The notes beneath the pieces are model-generated. The model made no database searches, was not told where the DNA came from, and worked only from the letters and a program-made list of their open reading frames with translations. The translations under genes were made by a program, and so were the position numbers. 46,449 nt of DNA from Clostridiales bacterium (GTDB taxonomy: Bacteria; Bacillota; Clostridia; Clostridiales; Oxobacteraceae): NCBI GenBank assembly GCA_030016385.1, contig JASEJN010000020.1, forward strand, positions 1-46,449, written 5' to 3'. Of the stretch, positions 33,580 through 42,062 are shown one piece after another. The stretch's first letter is position 1. Each line of letters starts with the position of its first letter.

Positions 33580-33639
33580 TTATCTCTGTACGAAGCCAAT
33601 CCTGCGGCCTGATGCCAGCACATTAATATACATATCCAT
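33580..33639 (-). CDS. Regulatory leader peptide of the ABC-F gene
   Basis: A 19-codon frame, MDMYINVLASGRRIGFVQR, starts at ATG (33637-33639) with a perfect AGGAGG exactly 7 nt upstream and ends at TAA. It sits at the head of a roughly 440-nt leader between a sigma-A promoter and attenuator hairpins. Ribosome stalling on such peptides by antibiotics induces many erm, msr, vga and related genes. The internal GRR could be a pause point. Function inferred from position and signals, not from homology. Confidence 0.7.
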   Translation of the reverse strand: MDMYINVLASGRRIGFVQR

Positions 33640-33688
33640 GATAGTATCCTCCTGTACCAGCAAAACTATTTATATTTCTTACAAATAT

Positions 33689-33717
33689 AATATATCATAT
33701 GCATTAAATAAAAACAA
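33689..33717 (-). promoter_or_regulatory. Promoter of the leader peptide-ABC-F transcript
   Basis: TTGTTT (33712-33717), 17-nt spacer and TATATT (33689-33694) on the minus strand. The start would be near 33682, about 30 nt before the leader peptide ribosome binding site. Confidence 0.55.
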
Positions 33718-33730
33718 CACCATCATTAAA

Positions 33731-33981
33731 CTTTGATTTGTAATTTAGAATCAGGTATAAATAAACTTACGTCATTTTGAGAAACGAAATTCGCATTATG
33801 AGAGTTTTGATAAGTTCTTGGCCCCGCTGCCGCAAAGAATCCTTAGAACTTTTGAATGCCTGAGCTTTAGTTAAGTTTCAAAAGCTCTTGGATTCTCAAG
33901 GCTGCAGGCCTTAAAACTTACAAAACTTGAATCTGGCGAATGAGTGTTCAAAATAACATAAGTTCATATTACGAATTGAAG
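33731..33981. repeat. MITE-like palindromic element, family 1 (copy B)
   Basis: About 251 bp, the reverse orientation of copy A at 6632-6868. It shares its ends (TTCAATTCGTAATATGAAC, then ATGTTATTTTGA) and its self-complementary core (AAGAATCC..., TTTTGAATG/CATTCAAAA). It separates the divergent ABC-F and PadR promoters. ATTAA lies at both outer boundaries, a possible target duplication. Confidence 0.8.
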
Positions 33982-33999
33982 ATTAATAATAAAAAGTTA

Positions 34000-34028
34000 T
34001 TGACTAGCAGCATAACATATGTTATTAT
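34000..34028 (+). promoter_or_regulatory. PadR-type regulator promoter with palindromic operator
   Basis: TTGACT (34000-34005), 17-nt spacer and TATTAT (34023-34028). The perfect palindrome ATAACATATGTTAT (34012-34025) overlaps the -10 element, a natural site for autorepression. Confidence 0.65.
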
Positions 34029-34056
34029 TAACTTATGATAGGAAGGAGAGGATATT

Positions 34057-35019
34057 ATGCCCATTAGATATGCAATTTTGGGATTATTGAGTTATAAATC
34101 GCTTACAGGTTATGACCTTAAAAAAATCATGCAGGATTCACCTTTTATGTATTGGTCTGGAAACAACAACCAAATTTATAAGGCGTTAGTTGATCTGCAT
34201 AATGAAGGCTATGTGACGAGTGAGATTTTCCATCAGGAAAGTTTTCCGTCAAAAAAAGTATACACAATTACGGATGCAGGTTTATCGGAATTAAAACGAT
34301 GGACGCTATCTTTACCAGAAGTACCTGAAATAAGGAATACTTTTCTTGTTCAGCTTGCCTGGACGGCACAGCTTAGCAACAAAGAAATAGATTCGTTGCT
34401 ATCCAAGTACGAGCAAGAAATAAATGGCCGGCTTGCTATTGAACAGCAAAAAATAAACAGAGGTTGCTTTTCCCCAAAACGGACACCTAGGGAAGCATGT
34501 ATTTGGGAATTGCTGTATGACAATGTTTTAAAGGCTTATAAAAGTGAGCTGGAATGGGTGAATAAGGTTAGGCAGGCACTTCATAAATTCAACGATGCGG
34601 ATTATGAAAAAAAAGCAAATAACTCAATCGGATCTGAAAGTGAGGAGAAATCAATGGATTATCAAGTTGTTGAAAAAGATAACCAAAAATATATCAAGCT
34701 GGACCATTCGGGAGCTTTTATCGAAAAGGAACAGGACGCTTTGAAACTCGTATCGATTTGTGCAGAGAATGGGACAAACCTTTTATTGATCCAGGATGAA
34801 AGATTACCCAATGAGTTTTTGCAGCTAAAAACAGGAATTGCAGGAGCGGTATTGCAGAAATTAGCTATGTACAATATTAAGGCGGTTGCCGTGCTTGACC
34901 AAGATAGAATCAAAGGCAAGTTCAGGGATTTTATTTTCGAAAGCAACCGCGGTAATACATTCAGAGTCTATAAAAGCTTCGACGAAGCCGAGCAGTGGCT
35001 TTTGAACAATAATCATTGA
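34057..35019 (+). CDS. PadR family regulator fused to DUF4180
   Basis: A 320-residue fusion. Residues about 1-175 are PadR: the winged helix MPIRYAILGLLSYKSLTGYDLKKIM with YKALVDLHNEGYV, and a helical dimerisation arm. After a linker (about 178-200) comes a DUF4180-like domain with LLLIQDERLPNEFLQLKTGIAGAVLQKL and a final FRVYKSFDEAEQWLL. PadR proteins usually repress efflux or stress genes in response to small molecules; the DUF4180 part may sense the ligand. GGAAGGAG precedes the ATG. Its promoter holds a palindrome over the -10. Being divergent from the ABC-F gene, it could share control, but no direct evidence is seen. Confidence 0.88.
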   Translation: MPIRYAILGLLSYKSLTGYDLKKIMQDSPFMYWSGNNNQIYKALVDLHNEGYVTSEIFHQESFPSKKVYTITDAGLSELKRWTLSLPEVPEIRNTFLVQLAWTAQLSNKEIDSLLSKYEQEINGRLAIEQQKINRGCFSPKRTPREACIWELLYDNVLKAYKSELEWVNKVRQALHKFNDADYEKKANNSIGSESEEKSMDYQVVEKDNQKYIKLDHSGAFIEKEQDALKLVSICAENGTNLLLIQDERLPNEFLQLKTGIAGAVLQKLAMYNIKAVAVLDQDRIKGKFRDFIFESNRGNTFRVYKSFDEAEQWLLNNNH

Positions 35020-35107
35020 GTATCATTTCAGTTTCTAACGATCATTAGTGCTAGAATAAAAATAGTACAAGAGAAATTGAGAAAGTTCCCACACCGCTTT
35101 TAAAAAT

Positions 35108-37291
35108 TTACTGATATTCTTTCATGACCCGCAAAAATCCCTTTCTTATGATCTGATAAGACCTCTTCAGCCGGGCATGGAAAGTGGAAGTATTCCAGCC
35201 GTTGAATGGTACAGATGACATTTTAACCTGCGTGATACCTGAAGCAGATATCCTCGCCGCTCCGATTCCGATCCTATCAAAAGTGCAGAATGAAATTTGA
35301 CCGTTTTGATAAAAGTCGTCCACTTGTAATCTTTCAGCCGGATTGACCACACTCAGCAGATACCATGGGATTCGGATTTCGAAAGCGTTATCTTCAAAGT
35401 AGAAATCAGCCAGTGAATCGTACGATGGGCTTTTCGGATTTGCATCTCCAAACTTAAGCAGACCCGCTTCATAAGATTGCGGAGGAATGGTTTTATCAAA
35501 TGGCAATACTATTTGATAGCTCAGCAGCATTTTTATCGGATTGAAGATTCCGCTATCCTTCTTGGGAGTTCCCATCGATTCGGGAAATACACGATTCTGT
35601 TTTGCATATTGATAATAAAACAAATCATAGTAAGCATTCGTCAAAAGTCTTGTACGACTTTTCCCGTCAAGCACAAGCAGAAAATCAGCCGGATCTGAAA
35701 AGGAAAGCTTGTAGGCGCTCGAGCTTCTATTCCCTCTTCCCGTTAAACCAATCCCTATGGCAAGCTTGTCCTTGTCAAACGAAAATGGCTTTTTAAAACG
35801 TCCCATCATGTATAAATAACCTTCATCCTCCCTTAGATAAAGGCTTGCTTCGGCAGTAGAAGATACAGGTTTATCACCCGACCACTCGCTTAAATCGCCG
35901 TCTGGATAGCATTTATTCTCCGATTCCCCAGGATCATAAGATAGGATTCCATAATGCTGTTCGGCGGATTGCTCATTCACCGTCCTTTGAATGGAATCGG
36001 CAGGCGCATATTTTACCGTATTCCACGTTTGTTTAAACCATTCATCCTGCCAGCTGAAAACCATCGCTCCTGCATAGCGCTCCCTGGCAATATCCTCAAG
36101 CATCGATACATCCATTTTCCCCTGGTCGGTTTCACTTATACCCCCTTGATTATAACCCATAATGCTTTTATGCGCCATGCCTCGGGAAGTAGAGAGCCCA
36201 AATTCCGACACGATTACCGGAACGCGGTAATGATTCTGCAAATCCCCGAGGTATGCTCTAAACGGATTTGTTTTGCCTGAAGGATCCCGATGGTTCACAT
36301 ACTCCCTCTGATAATTCAAAAATTCGGGATAATAAGGGTAAACATCCATGGCTGCGAAAAGCCCTGCTGCATACGCCTTTGTCCCTTGAATGTGCTCGGT
36401 ATCCACGCTTACCATGTCTTCCTGCAGATCAGGCTCGTCGCTGTGCTTTATAGGGTCGGTGCCCGACCAATTCAAAAAAGCTACGGGATGCTGCGCATGA
36501 TAATTGGAAGTCTCATAATCGACCAAAAAGTCTCCGGCCTGACATAAGAACGATTCAAATGGCGAGGCATTTTGCGTATAAAGGTATTTCCCTGAATAAA
36601 ATCTTCGATCCGGATGGGCGTTATCGGTCTTTATTACAAAGTCAGGCGACCATTCCAGCCCCATGATATAGCCGGCCACATATTCCGACACATCCTTGTG
36701 ATAGGTTGCTTTCGAGATGCTTCCATATGAAGTATAATCGCTTTTCCCGTGGACGATATCTACAGTTTCAAGAGCCGCTCTTTCAAACTGCTTGAGAATC
36801 GTTTCATTTTCTCCAAAGGCGTCGCCGATAACGGACATCTCCTCCTCATTGAACCATATCCCCTGAAGCAGATAAAGAATAGACTTGGGATGACCCCTGT
36901 TATAATCATAAAGTGCATTGTAGAAATCCGGATTCATAACAGTATAGACTTTGATGGTGTTTGCGTTCATCGCGGAAATTTCCGAAAACCACTTCAGATA
37001 TGTGCTGTAAGGAATATCAGGATTGTCAAGATCCGTTGTCGGCAATGTCAATCCGATGTTGACACCTTTAAGGAACATGCATGTCCATTTGCCATTCTTA
37101 TTTAGATAAAAATATTTTCCATTTGTCCGTGAATTGAGCCGTATTCCGACTATGTCCGCCGCCTGAACGGTTTTAGGCGGCGACGGGTAGGGATCCCTTC
37201 GCTGATTCTGAAAAATCACAAACAAGGCGGCAGCGGCAATGCATAAAGCGGGAATCAGGATAATCCACAAACGCTTTCTTATTTGATTCAA
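35108..37291 (-). CDS. Membrane-anchored clan-A-like glycosidase paralogue 2 with CBM9-like domain
   Basis: A 727-residue protein with an N-terminal anchor helix (about 8-26, no lipobox), so the body is outside the cell. A TIM-barrel-like domain covers about 50-450 and starts MFLKGVNIGLT. It includes GLEWSPDF, a candidate acid/base Glu, and VPVIVSEFGLST, a candidate nucleophile Glu typical of clan GH-A. Residues about 465-720 look like a CBM9/DOMON sandwich (PDGDLSEWSGDKPV, YLYMMGRF, IRIPWYLLSVVNP). TTG start with GGGTGG at 6-7 nt. Last gene of the operon and paralogous to the next two such genes. Probably trims or transfers the polymer made by the GT2; family number not assignable. Confidence 0.75.
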   Translation of the reverse strand: MNQIRKRLWIILIPALCIAAAALFVIFQNQRRDPYPSPPKTVQAADIVGIRLNSRTNGKYFYLNKNGKWTCMFLKGVNIGLTLPTTDLDNPDIPYSTYLKWFSEISAMNANTIKVYTVMNPDFYNALYDYNRGHPKSILYLLQGIWFNEEEMSVIGDAFGENETILKQFERAALETVDIVHGKSDYTSYGSISKATYHKDVSEYVAGYIMGLEWSPDFVIKTDNAHPDRRFYSGKYLYTQNASPFESFLCQAGDFLVDYETSNYHAQHPVAFLNWSGTDPIKHSDEPDLQEDMVSVDTEHIQGTKAYAAGLFAAMDVYPYYPEFLNYQREYVNHRDPSGKTNPFRAYLGDLQNHYRVPVIVSEFGLSTSRGMAHKSIMGYNQGGISETDQGKMDVSMLEDIARERYAGAMVFSWQDEWFKQTWNTVKYAPADSIQRTVNEQSAEQHYGILSYDPGESENKCYPDGDLSEWSGDKPVSSTAEASLYLREDEGYLYMMGRFKKPFSFDKDKLAIGIGLTGRGNRSSSAYKLSFSDPADFLLVLDGKSRTRLLTNAYYDLFYYQYAKQNRVFPESMGTPKKDSGIFNPIKMLLSYQIVLPFDKTIPPQSYEAGLLKFGDANPKSPSYDSLADFYFEDNAFEIRIPWYLLSVVNPAERLQVDDFYQNGQISFCTFDRIGIGAARISASGITQVKMSSVPFNGWNTSTFHARLKRSYQIIRKGFLRVMKEYQ

Positions 37292-37304
37292 AATCGACCA
37301 CCCT

Positions 37305-39485
37305 TTACTGAAATTTTACAAGCCCCTTTTGAAGAAGATAATAGGCCGGTTTCAAGCGTTCATGGAAAGTCGGAGTCGTCCATGCGTTCCAATCAAATTT
37401 TCCATCCAATGAAACCTTCATGCCTGCACTGCCGGTAACACCCATTCCGACCGAAAAGCCGTCCGCTTTTGTCGGAGAAATACTCTGCATTTGATATAAA
37501 TCATTCATGATTTGTTTTTCTGAAGGGTCCATGACATTCAGAAGGGCCCATGGAATCCGGATTTCAAGGATGCCATCCTTATAGTTAAAATCTGCGAGAG
37601 ATTGATAGTCCTCATGGGATGGATTACCGTCGCCGAATGTAAGTTTCCCCGTTTCATAACTTTCAAACGGGACCTGCGTATTTTCCGGAGGAACCGTCAT
37701 CGGATAACCGATGCACTGTTTTAGCTGATCAAATCTTCCGCTATTTTTGGCAGCGATATCCGCGATGACCGGCAGCATTTGATATTGTTCAGCATAAAGA
37801 TAATTGAACGAATCATAATAAGAGTCGACCATGATCCTGGTGTTGTTTTTTCCATTCACAACAATGACGAAATCAGCCCCTCTATCAAAATTTATATTTA
37901 AATCGTTCATCCTTATGTTTCCCTGACCGGGAATAGTATCCATAGGGATCACAAGTGTCGAAGCGTTGAAATCGAAATCCGGAATCTTCGCCATAAAATA
38001 GACATACCGTTCATCGCTTTTCATATAAAGCTGACCGGTGCTGTTCGTAAGCACAGGGGCATCTTTTGTCCAGTCTTTAATATCTGCGTCCACACAGCAT
38101 ATTGTCGTCTTCTCTCCCGGATCAAATGCCAAAATCCCAAACGACTGCTCATTATTCTGGATATTGGACCAAAGCGGCCGGTTGCCGGCAACATCAAACT
38201 GATCTGTGTTCCATGTTTTCTTAAACCATTCATCCTGCCATGAAAAAATCAGCCCTCCGGCATATTTTTCCTTATAAATGGAATTCATCATGTTCAGGAT
38301 CATATCCCCTTGCTCAGTTTCAGAAATATTCCCCTGATTATAACCGGTGACGACGTTTTCATGCGCTTTACCCCTTGAAGTCGGTATCCCGAACTCGCCG
38401 ATAATAACCGGCATGGTATGTGCCATTTTCAAATCCTTCAGATACGCTTCGTACGGATTTTTCTTTCCGCTCGAGTCTATATAATTTATATAGTCCCTCT
38501 GATAATTGAATGAATCCGGATAATAAGGATACACATTATAAGATGCAAATTCATTTGGCAGGAAACTGTCTCTGCTCTTGATGTCCTCCATGTTGACGGA
38601 TACCATGTCGTCATCCGGATGAGGCTCATTCGGATGGGTAAGCGGATCCGTGGTAAACCAGTTGGTAAACGCAAGAGGCACCTGGTCTTTATATTTTTCT
38701 GTCTGGTATCGAATCAGCTCATCGCCCACCTGGCATAAAAATGCTTCAAACGGCGAGGCACTTTGCGTATAAAAGTATTTTCCGTCATATGAATTTTTCG
38801 CCGGATTATTGTTATTGGTAATTTTGACAAAATTCGGGTCCCATTCGATTCCAAGAATCCATCCGGCGAAATATTTTGAAACATCCACAGTATATGTGCC
38901 CGAAGCATATCCAGCCCGCAAGGGGAGCGTGATATCTCCGTGGATTATATCTGCAAGATTCTTTGCATCCTGTATGAAATCATCCATAATTTTTCCATTT
39001 TGAGCATAAGCATCACCGATAGATGTGATATCGTTTTCGTTAATCCAAACACCCTGAAAGAGATAGAGCGGATTTTTAGATTTTTTATTGAAGTCGGCAA
39101 AAGCGTTATAAAATTGAGGACGCTGTGCAGTGTAAACACGGATGCAATCGGCCCCCATTGCGCTGATCTCGGTAAACCACCGATAATAATCCTCATAGCT
39201 GATCGAAAGATCACCTGGATTCAGCCCCGGCTTTGTCGTACCTATATCCACACCCTTCAGGAATTTTTTATTCCATTTCCCCTTGTCGTAAAAATAAAAA
39301 TAGTTTCCTTCAGCTTTAACTCTGTACTTCACATTTCCACTTATCACATAGCTGAACGAATCCTTGCCGCTGCCTGATACCTGACCGTCAAAATTTTCTC
39401 GATTTCCGCAGCCTGAAGACAGAAAAAACAGAGCAACCAAAAAAATTATAAAAATAAACCTTACCCAGGGTAATTTTTTTTTCAT
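37305..39485 (-). CDS. Clan-A-like glycosidase lipoprotein, paralogue 1, with CBM9-like domain
   Basis: The start at 39485 (GAGGTG upstream) gives 726 residues with a signal peptide and lipobox (FFLSSGC, Cys about 26), so it is a lipoprotein. An ATG 45 codons upstream overlaps the GT2 gene and would place the signal internally. The barrel starts KFLKGVDIGTTKPG, has LGIEWDPNF (candidate acid/base) and MPVIIGEFGIPTSRG (candidate nucleophile), and is followed by a CBM9-like sandwich (VDADIKDWTKDAPV, IRIPWALLNVMDP). Similar in order and length to the 727-residue neighbour, 13 nt downstream. It lies 10 nt after the GT2 stop. Confidence 0.77.
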   Translation of the reverse strand: MKKKLPWVRFIFIIFLVALFFLSSGCGNRENFDGQVSGSGKDSFSYVISGNVKYRVKAEGNYFYFYDKGKWNKKFLKGVDIGTTKPGLNPGDLSISYEDYYRWFTEISAMGADCIRVYTAQRPQFYNAFADFNKKSKNPLYLFQGVWINENDITSIGDAYAQNGKIMDDFIQDAKNLADIIHGDITLPLRAGYASGTYTVDVSKYFAGWILGIEWDPNFVKITNNNNPAKNSYDGKYFYTQSASPFEAFLCQVGDELIRYQTEKYKDQVPLAFTNWFTTDPLTHPNEPHPDDDMVSVNMEDIKSRDSFLPNEFASYNVYPYYPDSFNYQRDYINYIDSSGKKNPYEAYLKDLKMAHTMPVIIGEFGIPTSRGKAHENVVTGYNQGNISETEQGDMILNMMNSIYKEKYAGGLIFSWQDEWFKKTWNTDQFDVAGNRPLWSNIQNNEQSFGILAFDPGEKTTICCVDADIKDWTKDAPVLTNSTGQLYMKSDERYVYFMAKIPDFDFNASTLVIPMDTIPGQGNIRMNDLNINFDRGADFVIVVNGKNNTRIMVDSYYDSFNYLYAEQYQMLPVIADIAAKNSGRFDQLKQCIGYPMTVPPENTQVPFESYETGKLTFGDGNPSHEDYQSLADFNYKDGILEIRIPWALLNVMDPSEKQIMNDLYQMQSISPTKADGFSVGMGVTGSAGMKVSLDGKFDWNAWTTPTFHERLKPAYYLLQKGLVKFQ

Positions 39486-39495
39486 ATTCAGCACC

Positions 39496-40899
39496 TCATT
39501 TATTAAAAGTCTTGCGCCTGATTTTTCCCCAGTCATTTTTAATCCAATGGTAACGAAGCATTCCCTCCACTCTGCAGAGTGTGACATACTGGCGATATCC
39601 GAAATTTTCAAGTACCGCATACCGTGTCAGATGAAAACATTGTTCCGCAGACATATATCCCTTGTCTTCAATCTGTTCGAGAATCAGTCCCCCAAATGAA
39701 TAAATAATACCCAGGCACACTGCCAGCATAAGATACAAAATAAAATAATAAGGACTGAGAATGCCAAGAATCAGCGATAGCGGAATAATGAAATATCCAA
39801 GCACCTCTATCAAGGCTCCCAGCAATTCAAACAGCAAATTATACGGCATCGAAAACAATCCTACAAATCCATAGCGGGGATTGAGCATCATCGCTTTATG
39901 GGAAAGCAGCGAATCCATTAGTCCCACCTGCCAACGCCTTCTTTGATTCCGCAGATCGTGCAAAGACATCGGCCCCTGTGTCCAACAGATAGCATCCTCA
40001 TAAAACTTCATCCTGTATTTTCTTTTGTGCTTGCGCAAATATCGGTGAAGACGAACGATGATTTCCATATCCTCTCCAATCGTGTTGTTCTTATATCCGC
40101 CACAATCGATAACCGCCTGTTTGCTGAAAACACCAAAGGCACCGGATACAATCAGCATGGAGCCGGTAATCCCCCAGCTTATGCGGCCGGCCAGAAACGC
40201 CCGGAAATATTCTACTATCTGAAATTTTTCCACTATTTTTTCAGGGATTTTAAATCTCTTCCACTCCCCGTTTTCGATGACCGAGCCGTTTGCAATCCGT
40301 ACAAATCCTCCCGCCACAACGGTGCTGGTGTCCTTCAAAAACTCTGTGGAAAGCTTGAGCAATGAATCCTTCTCCAAGCGTGAATCGGCGTCAAGGCAGG
40401 CAAAAAGAGGATACGATGACACATTGATTCCTGCGTTAAGCGCATCGGATTTTCCACCCCGTTCCTTATCTACATAGATCAGATTGGGATATTCAAAATT
40501 ATAGTAAACAGCCCGTATGTCCTTAGTAGGAATGGATACCTTAATGGAATATTGAATTTTCTTCAGATTAAAGTGATCGATTATGCTCTGATGCGTATGG
40601 TCCGTTGATCCGTCGTTGACGACGATCAGCTCGAACTGTGGGTAATTGAGTTTAAGGAGCTCTTCGATATTTTTAATGATATTTTCCTGTTCGTTGTGCG
40701 CAGGTACAACCAGCGAAATCGGTAAAAGATTTTCAGAATCCGCATATTCCCCATAATCAGAGGCGGGCATCCGCTTTTTATCCTGCTTAAGCTTTAGATA
40801 AGACATTATCAACTGGGCAATATACAAAAGTGACAAAACAAGCGTATATCCCATGCAGAAAATATTGAAGTAATAAATAAACCGCATGATGATGTTCAT
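39496..40899 (-). CDS. Processive glycosyltransferase family 2 (polysaccharide synthase)
   Basis: Membrane synthase of 467 residues, likely making a beta-linked exopolysaccharide on the cytoplasmic face and passing it out. It has an N-terminal membrane helix (about 8-30), then the GT-A core with VVNDGSTDHT, ACLDADSRLEKDSLL, TIGEDMEIIVRLHRY and the processivity motif QRRRW (about 313-317), and finally three or four membrane helices. Relatives include PgaC/IcaA and YdaM; no PilZ domain is present. GGGAGGTGG precedes the ATG. Overlaps the HEAT-repeat gene by 4 nt, suggesting stoichiometric production. Sugar specificity unknown. Confidence 0.9.
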   Translation of the reverse strand: MNIIMRFIYYFNIFCMGYTLVLSLLYIAQLIMSYLKLKQDKKRMPASDYGEYADSENLLPISLVVPAHNEQENIIKNIEELLKLNYPQFELIVVNDGSTDHTHQSIIDHFNLKKIQYSIKVSIPTKDIRAVYYNFEYPNLIYVDKERGGKSDALNAGINVSSYPLFACLDADSRLEKDSLLKLSTEFLKDTSTVVAGGFVRIANGSVIENGEWKRFKIPEKIVEKFQIVEYFRAFLAGRISWGITGSMLIVSGAFGVFSKQAVIDCGGYKNNTIGEDMEIIVRLHRYLRKHKRKYRMKFYEDAICWTQGPMSLHDLRNQRRRWQVGLMDSLLSHKAMMLNPRYGFVGLFSMPYNLLFELLGALIEVLGYFIIPLSLILGILSPYYFILYLMLAVCLGIIYSFGGLILEQIEDKGYMSAEQCFHLTRYAVLENFGYRQYVTLCRVEGMLRYHWIKNDWGKIRRKTFNK

Positions 40900-41990
40900 A
40901 CCTTCGCCACCTCCCCTTTGCCCATATTATACGCTTTGGACAGTTCATTTTTAACAGCATCCGAAGCATATTTGTCATATCCTTTCAGAACGGCGTACAC
41001 ATATTTATGACTGGCATCCATCCTGATCAACGATTTTGCAGCGTTATGCCTTACCCACCAATCTGTATCCTGAATTGCCTCTGTTACTGCCTTCATACCG
41101 GTTTCGGTCGGGAAATTACTAAGCTCTTCCACTGCGGCGGCGCGAACCTGCCAGTTTAAATCATGCGTTTCAATGATCAAAGAGCGCTCACTCTTTGGAT
41201 CGGCTATCTTCCCCAATGCGCGGATGCAGGCGATCTTCATATCCATATTTCTGCTGTTTAAACCCTGCAAATACGTCTCCTCGAATTCGCTTAAACGATA
41301 CTTCGCTATTCCCTTTATGACACTTACCCTGATATATTCGTCGCCCTGGGCAATCAATCTTCGGGCGAGCGAACTGATATTTCCCGCATACTTCTCAAGG
41401 ACTTCAATAATAATCCGGTGGGAATATTCGTAGTTCTTTTCACAGTTCAGGATAAAGTCCACCACAGAGCCTTCATCACCAAGGACCGACAAAGCCATGG
41501 CTGAGTTATAAGACAAATCTTTATTTTTAGAATCCGCCATAGGACGTATATCGGGTATCGCTTCTTTTCGGCCATGGTTTGCAATTTCACGACAAATACG
41601 CGCCTTTTGATAAGGATCTCCGTTTTTCAAGACAAACTTATAATATTCCATGGGCTTAATAATTTTGATAAGCTCAGATACCACATTCTGGCATGTTTGT
41701 GATATGGTCGGCCGATCGGCATAATCCAGCAACTTGCTGCATAGGATTCGCATCCCCGGCGAATTTTCTTCTGCGAATTTTTTTAATCCGAGTATTTTTC
41801 TCCTCATGTCATCCCGATCGGAGCTTTTGAAAATCAGATCCAACCTATCATCGATTTTCCGATTGATCATGGCCCTTCTCTTGCGGCAAGATTCATGCCT
41901 TTTTGATAGCCTGCGCAACCAAAGGAATTCGAGAATGATTACTGCCAGAGCAATGCATAAAGCAATAAATCCAATATGTCCATAATCCAT
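40896..41990 (-). CDS. Membrane-anchored HEAT-repeat protein
   Basis: About 364 residues: one N-terminal membrane helix (IGFIALCIALAVIILEFLWL), a basic charged stretch (RRLSKRHESCRKRRAM), then a cytoplasmic array of HEAT/Armadillo-type helical repeats. The clearest are in the C-terminal half (SVIKGIAKYRL, ACIRALGKIADPKSE, QVRAAAVEELSNFPTE, WVRHNAAKSLIRMD). I prefer the ATG at 41990; a GTG at 42002 is also possible. It overlaps the GT2 gene. It probably scaffolds or regulates the synthase. No enzymatic motif. Confidence 0.8.
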   Translation of the reverse strand: MDYGHIGFIALCIALAVIILEFLWLRRLSKRHESCRKRRAMINRKIDDRLDLIFKSSDRDDMRRKILGLKKFAEENSPGMRILCSKLLDYADRPTISQTCQNVVSELIKIIKPMEYYKFVLKNGDPYQKARICREIANHGRKEAIPDIRPMADSKNKDLSYNSAMALSVLGDEGSVVDFILNCEKNYEYSHRIIIEVLEKYAGNISSLARRLIAQGDEYIRVSVIKGIAKYRLSEFEETYLQGLNSRNMDMKIACIRALGKIADPKSERSLIIETHDLNWQVRAAAVEELSNFPTETGMKAVTEAIQDTDWWVRHNAAKSLIRMDASHKYVYAVLKGYDKYASDAVKNELSKAYNMGKGEVAKV

Positions 41991-42031
41991 TTCCTTCACC
42001 ACTTTCTGATCGTCTAATAAAATTCAAGCAT

Positions 42032-42062
42032 GGTGTATATTTTATATTTGAAGAATATTATT
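42032..42062. repeat. Solo end of inverted-repeat family 2
   Basis: GGTGTAT, an AT-rich spacer and ATTTGAAGAATATTAT, as at both ends of the element at 31114-31315. It includes the stop codon of the 1038-residue gene, so the present C-terminus may have been set by this insertion. Confidence 0.5.
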
